DNA of 64,000 bases from JAABVY01 sp964627935 (lineage in GTDB: Bacteria > Zixibacteria > MSB-5A5 > JAABVY01): positions 328,234-392,233 of the forward strand of contig CAZVLB010000001.1 in the NCBI GenBank assembly GCA_964627935.1, given 5' to 3'. Each line of letters starts with the position of its first letter. Positions within the stretch are counted from its first letter, which is position 1. Shown one piece after another: positions 52,158-60,765 of this stretch. Under the pieces are notes generated by a model. It ran no database searches, was not told the origin of the DNA, and was given only the letters and a program-made list of their open reading frames with translations. The position numbers were made by a program, and so were the translations under genes.

Positions 52158-53180
52158 ATGCCTGAACAGAGAATTACAACACCGGGTCGCTTCGAGGGCG
52201 AGGAAAATTTCGATGATAGCCTGCGTCCGCGAAGCTTCGATGAGTTCGTCGGACAGAGGAAACTGGTCGCGAACCTGAAGGTGTTTATCCAGGCCGCCTC
52301 CAACCGTTCCGAGGCGCTGGATCATGTGCTCCTGTACGGTCCGCCCGGGCTGGGCAAAACAACCCTGGCGTATATCATGGCCAACGAACTAAAGACCAAG
52401 ATTAAAACCACCTCCGGCCCGGTACTGGAACGTGCCGCCGATCTGGCGGGCCTGTTGACAAACCTGAAACAGCGCGAGGTGCTCTTTATTGATGAGATTC
52501 ATCGTCTAAATCGCGTTGTAGAGGAATATCTCTATCCGGCCATGGAGGATTTTTCGCTGGAAATCATGCTGGACAAGGGGCCCTCGGCCCGTTCTGTGCA
52601 ATTACCGTTGAAAAGCTTTACACTTGTGGGCGCAACCACCCGTGCCGGGCTTCTGACCTCCCCTCTACGTTCACGTTTCGGCGTGGTCGGGCGGCTGGAT
52701 TATTATGATGTCGAGAGCCTGTGCAAAATCGTTCATCGCTCCGCGCGCATACTGGATATAGAAATCGATGAAGAGGGTGCGCTGGAAATAGCCCGCCGTT
52801 CACGAGGTACTCCCCGTGTGGCAAATCGTCTGTTGCGACGGGTTCGCGATTTTGCCGAGGTTGTAGGCGAGGGAGTAATCAAATCCGAAATTGCCATAGA
52901 TTCCATGGCCCGTCTGGAAGTTGATCGGCTGGGGCTGGATGAGATGGACAAGCGTATTCTCGAGGTAATAATTCACAAATTCAAGGGCGGCCCGGTGGGT
53001 ATCAATACATTGGCTGTGGCGGTTGGCGAGGAACAGGATACGATTGAAGAAATCTATGAACCGTTCCTGATCCAGGAGGGACTTCTGGCTCGCACTCCGC
53101 GTGGCCGTGTGGTAACGGAAAACGGTTACAAGCATCTAAAATTAAAAGCGCCCGAAAAGGGCCAGCATGAGCTTTTCTAA
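52158..53180 (+). CDS. ruvB: Holliday junction helicase RuvB
   Basis: A 340-residue protein, the normal size for RuvB. It has SLRPRSFDEFVGQ, Walker A YGPPGLGKTTLA (about residue 60), Walker B LFIDEIHRLN, GATTRAGLLTSPLRSRFG, and the C-terminal winged-helix region with TPRGRVVTENGYKHL. It drives branch migration with RuvA during recombination. ruvA and ruvC are not in the window. There is no clear ribosome site before the ATG. It opens a run of plus-strand genes with queH and queA. Confidence 0.95.
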   Translation: MPEQRITTPGRFEGEENFDDSLRPRSFDEFVGQRKLVANLKVFIQAASNRSEALDHVLLYGPPGLGKTTLAYIMANELKTKIKTTSGPVLERAADLAGLLTNLKQREVLFIDEIHRLNRVVEEYLYPAMEDFSLEIMLDKGPSARSVQLPLKSFTLVGATTRAGLLTSPLRSRFGVVGRLDYYDVESLCKIVHRSARILDIEIDEEGALEIARRSRGTPRVANRLLRRVRDFAEVVGEGVIKSEIAIDSMARLEVDRLGLDEMDKRILEVIIHKFKGGPVGINTLAVAVGEEQDTIEEIYEPFLIQEGLLARTPRGRVVTENGYKHLKLKAPEKGQHELF

Positions 53181-53233
53181 ATACAGCCGCATATTATCCG
53201 TATAATGAGTAAATAACCTGGTTGATATATAGT

Positions 53234-53809
53234 ATGAGAATTCTGACACATATATGTTGCGGACCCTGCCTGATTTACCCCTATGAGAAGCTGTTGCGTG
53301 AAGGGGATCAGCTGACCGGGTTCTGGTACAATCCCAATATTCACCCGTTCACCGAATACAAGCAGCGCCTGGACAGCCTGGTGAAGTTCCAGAACATGCA
53401 GGATATGGAAATTGCCTTCAATGACAGCTATGATCTGGAAAAATTTCTTACCCTGGCCATGCCGGATATACAGGATCGCTGTCAGCATTGCTACCGTATG
53501 CGCCTGACCGAAACGGCCCGTCATGCCAGGCAGCAGGGATTTGAATATTTCACCACAACACTGCTGGTCTCTCCCTATCAGAAGCTGGATCAGATTAGGC
53601 GTATCGGTTCTGAGCTGGAAAATGAATTCGGTGTGAAATTTCTCGACCTGGACATAGTTTCGGGATACCGCGAGGGCCGTCAGAAAGCACGCGATATGGG
53701 ACTCTATATGCAAAAGTATTGCGGATGTATCTTTTCCGAAAAAGAACGCTACACTCAGAAAAAGAAGAAGAAAAACAAATCGGATTCCCCCAAAATTCAC
53801 AAGCTGTAA
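53234..53809 (+). CDS. queH: Epoxyqueuosine reductase QueH
   Basis: A 191-residue protein starting at the ATG at 53234 without a good ribosome site. The conserved Cys pair in THICCGPC at the N terminus and CQHCYRMRL near residue 87, plus YCGCIFSE near the C terminus, match QueH (DUF208), which reduces epoxyqueuosine in tRNA to queuosine with an iron-sulfur cofactor. The next gene encodes QueA, which makes the epoxyqueuosine, so the two consecutive steps are side by side. The Lys-rich tail (KKKKKNK) may help tRNA binding. Confidence 0.9.
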   Translation: MRILTHICCGPCLIYPYEKLLREGDQLTGFWYNPNIHPFTEYKQRLDSLVKFQNMQDMEIAFNDSYDLEKFLTLAMPDIQDRCQHCYRMRLTETARHARQQGFEYFTTTLLVSPYQKLDQIRRIGSELENEFGVKFLDLDIVSGYREGRQKARDMGLYMQKYCGCIFSEKERYTQKKKKKNKSDSPKIHKL

Positions 53810-53816
53810 AATCCAG

Positions 53817-54857
53817 ATGAAAATATCCGACTATGATTATCACCTGCCCGAGGAGCAAATCGCCGCTCATCCATCGGAAAAAAGAGATCAAAGCAGACTG
53901 CTGATCTATAATCGTGCCGAGGATAGGATCGATCATCGGCATTTTGCGGATATTGTCGACTATCTGGATGAAAATGATTTCCTGGTTATAAATGTTACGC
54001 AAGTAATGAAGGCCCGCTTATTCGGGCATAAACCAGAGACGGGCGGTAAATTCGAATTACTGCTTTTCAAGGAACTCAAGCCCGGGGTCTGGGAATCATT
54101 GGCTAAGCCGGGACGCAAGATGAAGTCGGGTACCCGCCTGGCGTTCGATAATACAGATATCTCCGCTGAAGTCGTTTCGGAAAATGATGACGGTACCCGT
54201 ATAATTAAATTCGATCAGCCCCGGCATGCTCTGCAACTGATGGAAAGCCAGGGGATTATACCTTTGCCGCCATATATTCAAAAACAGCGCGAGGTGGAAA
54301 GCGCCGATTACGAAAGGTATCAGACAGTTTATGCCTCACAGCCCGGTTCTGTTGCCGCTCCTACGGCGGGACTGCATTTTACGAATGAGCTTCTGGATAA
54401 AATTCGTCACAAGGGCATAGACATGGTAAAAATCGTGCTGGATATCGGCTGGGGCACATTTTCACCGGTCAGGAGCAGTGATCCCCGTGAGCATAAGATG
54501 GAATCTGAGGTCTTTCGTATCGATTCCGAGGCCGCACGACGGATCCGGGAGTTCAAGCATCAGGGCAAAAATCTTGTAGCAGTCGGTACCACCTCTGTTC
54601 GCGCACTGGAAAGCTGGCACAAGGCTACAGACGGCAAGCTGGATGCTTACAGCGGCGAAACCGACCTGTTTATATATCCGCCTTATGAATTTAAACTTGT
54701 TGACAAATTGATCACCAATTTCCATCTTCCCAAATCAACACTTTTGATGCTGGTAGCGGCTTTTGCCGGGCGCGAGAATATGCTCGAAGCCTACAATCAG
54801 GCGGTGGCAAAGGGTTACCGGTTTTTCAGTTACGGCGACAGCATGTTTATATTATGA
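53817..54857 (+). CDS. queA: SAM:tRNA ribosyltransferase-isomerase QueA
   Basis: A 346-residue protein typical of QueA: YDYHLPEEQIAAHPSEKRDQSRL at the start, the RLFGHKPETGGKFELLL region, VYASQPGSVAAPTAGLHFT, IGWGTFSPV and TTSVRALES. It transfers the ribosyl part of SAM to preQ1 in tRNA to give epoxyqueuosine. It begins seven bases after queH and overlaps the next gene by four bases (ATGA), which links it to the IspD-like gene. Confidence 0.95.
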   Translation: MKISDYDYHLPEEQIAAHPSEKRDQSRLLIYNRAEDRIDHRHFADIVDYLDENDFLVINVTQVMKARLFGHKPETGGKFELLLFKELKPGVWESLAKPGRKMKSGTRLAFDNTDISAEVVSENDDGTRIIKFDQPRHALQLMESQGIIPLPPYIQKQREVESADYERYQTVYASQPGSVAAPTAGLHFTNELLDKIRHKGIDMVKIVLDIGWGTFSPVRSSDPREHKMESEVFRIDSEAARRIREFKHQGKNLVAVGTTSVRALESWHKATDGKLDAYSGETDLFIYPPYEFKLVDKLITNFHLPKSTLLMLVAAFAGRENMLEAYNQAVAKGYRFFSYGDSMFIL

Positions 54858-55561
54858 AATGTCGAGCGATTATTTACACCGAACCGGAACGCGGCCTGAT
54901 GCAGGGCGATTTGCATCCCTGCCTGAAATCGATTGCCGGCAAACCGCTCCTGGCACATACGCTGAAAAACTTCCAGGAAAGCCCGGAAATCGATGAAATC
55001 ATAATCGTCGTCGATGAGGATTATCTGCTGTATGTCTCCGATGGGATTGTCGACAGGTATGCAATCGACAAGGCCCGCAGGATTCGTCCCGCCGCAGGAA
55101 ACCGTATGGCAACCGTAAGATCCGGATTAGAGGCCCTCGAAAGCGATACAGATATTGTGCTGATCCACGATGCCCTCCGTCCGGTAGTGTCAGGCGATTT
55201 TCTATCCAGGCTGATCAATGAATGCCTCGAGCATGATGCGGTTGTGCCGGGAATTATAGCCGATGTTCCTGTTAAACGTGCCGAGCAGGGCTATATACTT
55301 GCCTCACTGGACAAAAAGCGCATATTTCTGGCCCAGTCGCCGCAGGTATTCAAGTATCGTCTTATTATTGACGCCTATCGCAATGCCGAAAAGAGTGATC
55401 ATCTGTTTGCCGATGATGCCGCGGTGGTGGAGCATTATGGCAGCAAGATTCGTGTCATCAAAGGCGAAAAGCATAATCTGCGGGCCGGATGCGATCAGGA
55501 TTTTCTGTTGCTGAAGATGATCCTGGAGAATCGCCAGGATAGAGGAGGCGGGGATGTTTAA
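54854..55561 (+). CDS. IspD-like protein with lost catalytic residues
   Basis: A 235-residue protein of the CDP-ME synthase (IspD) fold. The frame overlaps queA by ATGA and the next gene by eight bases. Much of the family is readable: IAGKPLLAHTL, RPAAGNRMATVRSGL, VLIHDALRP, DVPVKRAEQG, LAQSPQVFKYRLI, DDAAVVEHYGS. The nucleotide-binding start is degenerate, however: where E. coli IspD has AAGFGRRM...PKQ, this protein has TEPERGLM...HPC in an ungapped alignment, so both catalytic residues Arg20 and Lys27 are replaced (Leu and Pro). The late Lys213 region (KVTRPED) also differs. It is probably a non-canonical or inactive relative rather than working IspD. Confidence 0.72.
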   Translation: MKCRAIIYTEPERGLMQGDLHPCLKSIAGKPLLAHTLKNFQESPEIDEIIIVVDEDYLLYVSDGIVDRYAIDKARRIRPAAGNRMATVRSGLEALESDTDIVLIHDALRPVVSGDFLSRLINECLEHDAVVPGIIADVPVKRAEQGYILASLDKKRIFLAQSPQVFKYRLIIDAYRNAEKSDHLFADDAAVVEHYGSKIRVIKGEKHNLRAGCDQDFLLLKMILENRQDRGGGDV

Positions 55562-56084
55562 GAGCGGCCTGGGCATGGATATGCGTCCCTTTGACGATTC
55601 CCGAAAACTGGTACTGGGCGGTGTGAAGATTCCTGATCATGCCGGATTGGCCGGAAGTTTTGATGCCGATATTCTGTCGCTGGCAATATGCGATTCACTT
55701 GCCGGCGCCGCTAACCTGGGGGAGCTCCGCGATCTTTTCCCGGAAGAAAACGCTCTTTATAAAAACATCACCGGGCTCAAACTTCTGGAGTTGATTCGAA
55801 TCAAAATGCTGCGATCTTCGCTATATATAGAGAATATCGATGTTACGATAATCTGCCCCGCTTTTAATCTCTCCGAATATCGCACTATGATGGCCATGAA
55901 CATAGCTCATGCCCTCGATATCGAAAAAAACCGGATCTCACTTAAAAATTCCCCCGCGTTATGTAACCTTGTGCCCGCTTTCAGAGAGGGTATTTCGGTA
56001 TTTGTTGTTTGCAGTATTTTCCTGTATGAGGAATCGGACGAAGATCAGGGCCTGGCCGAAGAGGAAGAGGAGTTCTATGAATGA
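55554..56084 (+). CDS. IspF-like protein lacking zinc-site residues
   Basis: A 176-residue protein of the MECDP synthase (IspF) fold: LVLGGVKIPDHAGLAG, CDSLAGAANLGEL and LFPEEN, VDVTII-like strand IDVTIICPA. Aligned without gaps to E. coli IspF, Asp8 is kept (Asp9) but zinc ligand His10 is Arg11 and His42 is Leu43; His34 is Ser35. The Thr-Glu motif (TTTEKLGF) is replaced by NSPALCNLV. A Glu-rich tail ends the protein. It follows the IspD-like gene with an eight-base overlap, the normal ispD-ispF order. It cannot be a standard zinc-dependent synthase, yet the frame is intact. Confidence 0.72.
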   Translation: MFKSGLGMDMRPFDDSRKLVLGGVKIPDHAGLAGSFDADILSLAICDSLAGAANLGELRDLFPEENALYKNITGLKLLELIRIKMLRSSLYIENIDVTIICPAFNLSEYRTMMAMNIAHALDIEKNRISLKNSPALCNLVPAFREGISVFVVCSIFLYEESDEDQGLAEEEEEFYE

Positions 56085-56715
56085 GCTTCCTCCCGAGATA
56101 CAGCGTTACGCTGAATATTTGACAATTCACGGTGGCATCTGGATATATTTCGGGGCCATGTTTGCCATGTTTTTTGAATATGTTTTTCCGCCCTTTCCCG
56201 GTGATGTGGCCATATTCGCGGCGGGATTTATCTCCGGGCAGCGTGGTGCATTGCTTCCCGTGGTATTAATAGCCGCTTTCGCAGGATCAATGCTCGGGGT
56301 TGCGATAGTATACTGGGCCGGAAAAAAATATGGACGGCGCATTATCGAAAGCGAGAAAATCTGGTTTTTGAACCGTAAATTGATTTTGCGAACTGAACTC
56401 TGGTACAAAAAAGTCGGAGAGAAACTGTTGATCTTTTCCAAGTTTCTGCCCGGGGTCCGCTTTGCACTGGTATTTTTCGCAGGCATAGCAAATGTCCCTT
56501 TCAGGCGGGCTATGATCTTCACCGCTATCTCCTGTGCGGTCTGGAACAGCATGGTCATCATGCTGGCTTATTATATGCGCAGAAATCTCGATTACATATA
56601 TGAAATATTTTCAACCTATAGATATGTTGTCATGGTGGTTTTAATTGTTATAATTCTCTCATGGATTGGCAGGACACTATGGACGAGAAGATTGGAACGG
56701 AGAATTGAACCATGA
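56077..56715 (+). CDS. DedA-family membrane protein
   Basis: A 212-residue protein starting at the ATG at 56077, overlapping the previous gene by eight bases, with GAGGAG upstream; a longer frame from 55909 is in shadow. DedA/VTT landmarks are FFEYVFPPFPGDVAIFAAGF at the first reentrant helix and FSKFLPGVRFALVFFAGIANVPFRRA, with about four or five membrane segments. DedA proteins scramble or flip lipid carriers such as undecaprenyl phosphate. The next gene, ddl, overlaps by four bases, so a cell-wall role is plausible. Confidence 0.88.
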   Translation: MNELPPEIQRYAEYLTIHGGIWIYFGAMFAMFFEYVFPPFPGDVAIFAAGFISGQRGALLPVVLIAAFAGSMLGVAIVYWAGKKYGRRIIESEKIWFLNRKLILRTELWYKKVGEKLLIFSKFLPGVRFALVFFAGIANVPFRRAMIFTAISCAVWNSMVIMLAYYMRRNLDYIYEIFSTYRYVVMVVLIVIILSWIGRTLWTRRLERRIEP

Positions 56716-57728
56716 AGGTGCTGGTACTCATGGGCGGGGTGTCATTGGAGCGGGATGTCTCTCTGGCCTCGGGGGCGGCGATTGCCCGGGCATTGGAGGA
56801 ACTTGGGCACGATGTCACCACATTGGATAGCGCCGGGGAAAGTGAAATCGCAACAGGGCAGACAAAGTTGATTCCGGAAGATATAAAAACGACACCGCCC
56901 GATCTTCAGGAAATTTCCCGCCTGGATCGCAGACAATCGCTGAAACTGGCAACATTAGAAACATTGCCGGATTTCGATGCCGTCTTTCTCGGTTTACATG
57001 GCGGAGCAGGCGAAGATGGCACAATACAGTCGCTTCTGGAGCTTGCCGATGTCAAGTATACCGGATCGGGGAGACTGTCCTCGGCGTTATGTATGAACAA
57101 GGCTATCTCCAAAAAACTCTTCGAACGAGAGGGAATTCCCACCCCGGATTGGATGCTTTTGAAGAAAAGTGAATTTACCGAGGATGATTTCGATGAATTG
57201 CGCCAGGAATTTCCTGCGCCGGTGATTGTAAAACCGAATGATCAGGGATCGACAGTCGGCCTGACCCTGGTGGAAGAAGATGACCAATTTATGAAGGCTA
57301 TCGATGATGCCTTTGCGGTAACCGATGAAGTCCTGATCGAGGATTATATAGATGGCCGCGAACTGACAGTTGCGGTATTAGGTGACCAACCTCTTCCGGT
57401 GGTCGAAATCATGCCCAAAAACAAGCTTTACGATTACGAGTGCAAGTATACCGAGGGAATGTGCAGCTATAAGTGCCCGGCTGATCTTCCCGATGAACTG
57501 GCGGTCGAATTACAGGAACTGGGATTGCGCGCGTTTCGGGCATTAAATTGCAGTGGATATGCGCGGGTTGATTTTCGCATGAACGCCGAGAATGATCTTT
57601 TCTGTCTCGAAGTAAACACCCTGCCCGGAATGACCAAAACATCGCTGGTCCCCAAAGCAGCAAAGGCGGCCGGGATGTCATTTAATGACCTGATTCAAAA
57701 GATAATCGATCTGGCGGTTGGCTCTTGA
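56712..57728 (+). CDS. ddl: D-alanine--D-alanine ligase
   Basis: A 338-residue ATP-grasp ligase. MGGVSLERDVSLASG (substrate loop), FLGLHGGAGEDGTIQ, GIPTPDWML, IVKPNDQGSTVGL, YECKYTEGMCSYKCPA and ARVDFRMN with LEVNTLPGMT match Ddl. It joins two D-Ala for peptidoglycan precursors. It overlaps the DedA gene (ATGA) and its stop overlaps a TTG start of the next gene. Residues around the Ser-Tyr-Lys loop look complete. Confidence 0.93.
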   Translation: MKVLVLMGGVSLERDVSLASGAAIARALEELGHDVTTLDSAGESEIATGQTKLIPEDIKTTPPDLQEISRLDRRQSLKLATLETLPDFDAVFLGLHGGAGEDGTIQSLLELADVKYTGSGRLSSALCMNKAISKKLFEREGIPTPDWMLLKKSEFTEDDFDELRQEFPAPVIVKPNDQGSTVGLTLVEEDDQFMKAIDDAFAVTDEVLIEDYIDGRELTVAVLGDQPLPVVEIMPKNKLYDYECKYTEGMCSYKCPADLPDELAVELQELGLRAFRALNCSGYARVDFRMNAENDLFCLEVNTLPGMTKTSLVPKAAKAAGMSFNDLIQKIIDLAVGS

Positions 57729-58915
57729 AACATTTCCCCAGGATCATATTACTTTTTACGGCCGTCGACTGGCCTGTCTTTATGCGCAAAAAAATGGTTT
57801 TCGCCCTGGCTGAGGCGGCCGGAAAACGCGGATCGACCGTGGTAGCGGTCAATCGACCTTTGTGCCCATTTACAACATTTATAACAAAGCCGCACAGGGC
57901 CTCTGAATTTTTCGACAAACCGTCGCTCGAAAAGCTGGCCGAAAATCTGTACCTGTTTTCACCCCGCTATTTTATCACCGATAATCTCGCCCGGTTCAAT
58001 AAGAGCCTTGAAAAGATGAATCTGATACGACTGCGAAAATCATATGATTACCTGCAAAAGCAGATTTTTGTCGAGGAGCCATCGCCCATAGTATGGTTCT
58101 ATCATCCGGTGCAGAATTATGTCACCGATCTGTTTCCGGAAAGCTTCAATGTGTTCGAGATCAAAGATAGCCTGACCGACTTCGATGGCAAAGAGATCGA
58201 ATATGTCAATCGCATGGAAGAAAAAAAGCGGGGAGAGGTTGATCTGCTGTTAGCTGTTTCTCCCAAGTCAATGAAAAAGTACGGAGCTAAGTATAACGAA
58301 GCCTGGATGTCCGGCAATGGACTGGATCGTGAAACCTACCGGATGCTGATACATACGGAAGTAGCGGCCTCACCGCAGATACTCAAAATCAAAGCGCCGA
58401 GAATTGGATTCACCGGCATCCTCTCGGATCGTCAGGACTGGAACCTGATTCTCGAGATCGCCCGGAAAAAGCCGCAATGGAATTTCGTTTTTGTCGGGCC
58501 GGTATCAGAAGGTGTTCCGGTTGTGCAAATAGAGCAGACCGCAAATGTTTACCTGCCGGGACAGTTCGATCATTCACTTATGCCTGAGGTTCTGAACGCA
58601 TTCGATATCGGCATTATGCCCTATAAAGATAATGCATTCTTTCGCTTTTCAAATCCTCTTAAGTTCTATGAATACGCTGCCGCCGGGCTAAGGTCGGTAT
58701 CTTCGCCAATGGAACTATTGCATGACTTTGATCAGGATTTTGTGCGGGTTGTCGAGAATGATACGGAATCATGGATCAAAGCGCTGGATCATCTGTTAAA
58801 ACAGGATAAGAATCGGGCCCGGGAAATCGGCCGCGAAATAGCCGGCAGATACATCTGGGAGGATATGGCGGAAAGGATTGTGGCCAGGATGCAGGATGAG
58901 TTTTTCGGGGGGTAA
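57725..58915 (+). CDS. Glycosyltransferase (GT4-like)
   Basis: A 396-residue protein. The C-terminal half has the GT-B pattern of GT1/GT4 enzymes: PRIGFTGILSDRQDWNLILEIARKKP, FVFVGPV, NVYLPGQFDHSLMPEVLNAFDIGIMPY and KFYEYAAAGLRSVSSP (Glu-Ala-Gly near residue 318). The N-terminal half binds acceptor. It starts with TTG overlapping the ddl stop by four bases (TTGA); an ATG about 20 codons later is the alternative. Likely adds a sugar to a cell-surface or lipid acceptor. Substrate unknown. Confidence 0.8.
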   Translation: MKHFPRIILLFTAVDWPVFMRKKMVFALAEAAGKRGSTVVAVNRPLCPFTTFITKPHRASEFFDKPSLEKLAENLYLFSPRYFITDNLARFNKSLEKMNLIRLRKSYDYLQKQIFVEEPSPIVWFYHPVQNYVTDLFPESFNVFEIKDSLTDFDGKEIEYVNRMEEKKRGEVDLLLAVSPKSMKKYGAKYNEAWMSGNGLDRETYRMLIHTEVAASPQILKIKAPRIGFTGILSDRQDWNLILEIARKKPQWNFVFVGPVSEGVPVVQIEQTANVYLPGQFDHSLMPEVLNAFDIGIMPYKDNAFFRFSNPLKFYEYAAAGLRSVSSPMELLHDFDQDFVRVVENDTESWIKALDHLLKQDKNRAREIGREIAGRYIWEDMAERIVARMQDEFFGG

Positions 58916-58921
58916 CAATAA

Positions 58922-59653
58922 ATGCGCAAATTGAGAGAATTGAAAGGGGCGATCTTCGACCTGGGATCGACATTGATCGAATACGAAAATATCCCCTGGC
59001 CAAAATTATTCGAGATGAGCCTCAAGAGAGCTCATGCAAGTTTGCCCGCTATGAAAGTCTCATCTCCGGAATGGGCCACATTCTATCCCGGTTTTCTGGA
59101 AATGGTAATAGAAAAAGAAAAGATCAGCGATAAAACACATGTGGAGCAGGATATAATGAAGCTCTTTGGCGAGTTTCTGGAGCATTTTGAACTGCCCGGC
59201 GATGATGATTTCGTGTCTGAATTCCTGAAAGTGTATTATCAGCCGGTACGTGAAAGTATCAGCCTCAAAGACGGCGCAATTGATCTGCTGGAGCATTTCA
59301 GGGGCAATGGCCACAAAATCGGACTGATCTCGAATACCGTCTTTCCGCCCGATTATCATCTGACCGATATGAAAAATCATGGAATCTATGAATACTTCGA
59401 CTATAAAGTGTTTTCATCGAGGTTTCCCTATCGAAAACCGCATCGCGCGATTTACGATCATGTCTCATCAAAGCTTGACATTTCACCTTCTGAAGCCTTT
59501 TTTGTTGGAGATCGACTGGAAATCGATGTGCTCGGCGCCAACAATGCCGGCTTGTATTCGATTTTGATCCGCAAGCCCGGCAGGGAATATGGTGATACCA
59601 GCGCCGCGGACCTGGTTATTGATAATTTGTCTGATCTGATAGATTATTATTGA
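58922..59653 (+). CDS. HAD-family hydrolase
   Basis: A 243-residue HAD-superfamily protein with a helical cap (residues 25-110). Motif I is IFDLGSTL, with the nucleophile Asp but Gly where many phosphatases have a second Asp; motif II is LISNTV, Lys in SRFPYRKPHRAIY, and motif IV GDRLEIDVLGANNAG. It lies six bases after the glycosyltransferase gene, suggesting one transcript. The substrate is probably a phosphorylated small molecule. The motif I Gly is seen in some HAD subgroups and does not rule out activity. Confidence 0.8.
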   Translation: MRKLRELKGAIFDLGSTLIEYENIPWPKLFEMSLKRAHASLPAMKVSSPEWATFYPGFLEMVIEKEKISDKTHVEQDIMKLFGEFLEHFELPGDDDFVSEFLKVYYQPVRESISLKDGAIDLLEHFRGNGHKIGLISNTVFPPDYHLTDMKNHGIYEYFDYKVFSSRFPYRKPHRAIYDHVSSKLDISPSEAFFVGDRLEIDVLGANNAGLYSILIRKPGREYGDTSAADLVIDNLSDLIDYY

Positions 59654-59669
59654 GAAAGGAAATGGACGG

Positions 59670-60746
59670 ATGGATGCAACTGAAAAATTATTGCAGGAGC
59701 TGTGTGATGCTCCCGGCGCACCGGGCCATGAACATGAAATCGCCCGCATAATGAAAACCCATCTCAAACCGCTCTCCGACAACATAGAATTCGATAAACT
59801 GGGTTCTATTGTTGCCAGCAAAAAAGGCAATGCCGATGATCCGCGTGTGATGGTTGCGGGTCATATGGATGAGGTCGCCTTTATGGTCAAGGAGATTGAC
59901 AAAAACGGCTTTATCAAATTCCTGCCCCTGGGCGGATGGTGGGGCCATGTAGTGCTGGCCCAGAAGGTCATGGTTATGACCAGGAAGGGGCCGATTGTCG
60001 GCGTGGTCGGATCAACTCCGCCGCATCTGCTCGAGCAGAAGGAGCGCAAGAATGTGCTCGAGATAAAAGACATGTATATCGACGTGGGCGTGATGGAAAA
60101 ATATGATGTGCGCAAGAAGCTGGGCGTGGAGGTCGGCGATCCGATAATTCCATATTCGCCGTTTACGATAATGAGCAATAAAAAGATGTATCTTGCCAAG
60201 GCTTTTGATAACAGGATCGGCTGCGGTATCGTGATCGAGCTTTTCAAAAAGCTCAAAACCGCCAAACATCCCAATACCCTGCTGGGAGTCGGCACTGTAC
60301 AGGAGGAGGTCGGACTGCGCGGGGCACAGACATCGGCCTGGCTGGGAAATCCGGATGTGGCAATTATCTCTGATGTTACTGTTGCACGCGATACACCCGG
60401 TATCGAGGGCAATCCTCCCGAGAAATTCGGCACCGGACCGCAGATAGCTGTGTTTGACGGCAGCCTGATTCCCAATCGCAAGTTACGTGATTTCGTGGTC
60501 GATACGGCCGAAAGGGCCAAAATACCGTTTGCCTTAAGCTACCTCGAACGCGGTGGCACGGATGCCGGCCGGATTCATCTGACCCGTTTCGGCGTGCCCT
60601 CGATCTTCATCGGACTGGCAACAAGGTATATCCATGGCCACTCATCTGTAATCTACCGTGATGATTACCTCAACTGCGTGAAACTGATCAGCGAAGTTAT
60701 CAAGCGCCTTGATAAAAAAGTAGTAAAATCACTGACCGAGGTGTAA
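59670..60746 (+). CDS. M42-family metallo-aminopeptidase
   Basis: A 358-residue peptidase of the M42/TET family: metal-binding AGHMDEV near residue 67, AFDNRIGCGIVIEL, VQEEVGLRGAQ (catalytic Glu pair), SDVTVARDTPG and the GTDAGRIHLT with GLATRYIHGHSS near the end. These form large tetrahedral assemblies that trim N-terminal residues from peptides in the cytosol. No signal peptide. It lies 16 bases after the HAD gene. Confidence 0.9.
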   Translation: MDATEKLLQELCDAPGAPGHEHEIARIMKTHLKPLSDNIEFDKLGSIVASKKGNADDPRVMVAGHMDEVAFMVKEIDKNGFIKFLPLGGWWGHVVLAQKVMVMTRKGPIVGVVGSTPPHLLEQKERKNVLEIKDMYIDVGVMEKYDVRKKLGVEVGDPIIPYSPFTIMSNKKMYLAKAFDNRIGCGIVIELFKKLKTAKHPNTLLGVGTVQEEVGLRGAQTSAWLGNPDVAIISDVTVARDTPGIEGNPPEKFGTGPQIAVFDGSLIPNRKLRDFVVDTAERAKIPFALSYLERGGTDAGRIHLTRFGVPSIFIGLATRYIHGHSSVIYRDDYLNCVKLISEVIKRLDKKVVKSLTEV

Positions 60747-60765
60747 ATCGAAAGGACCTCATAAC

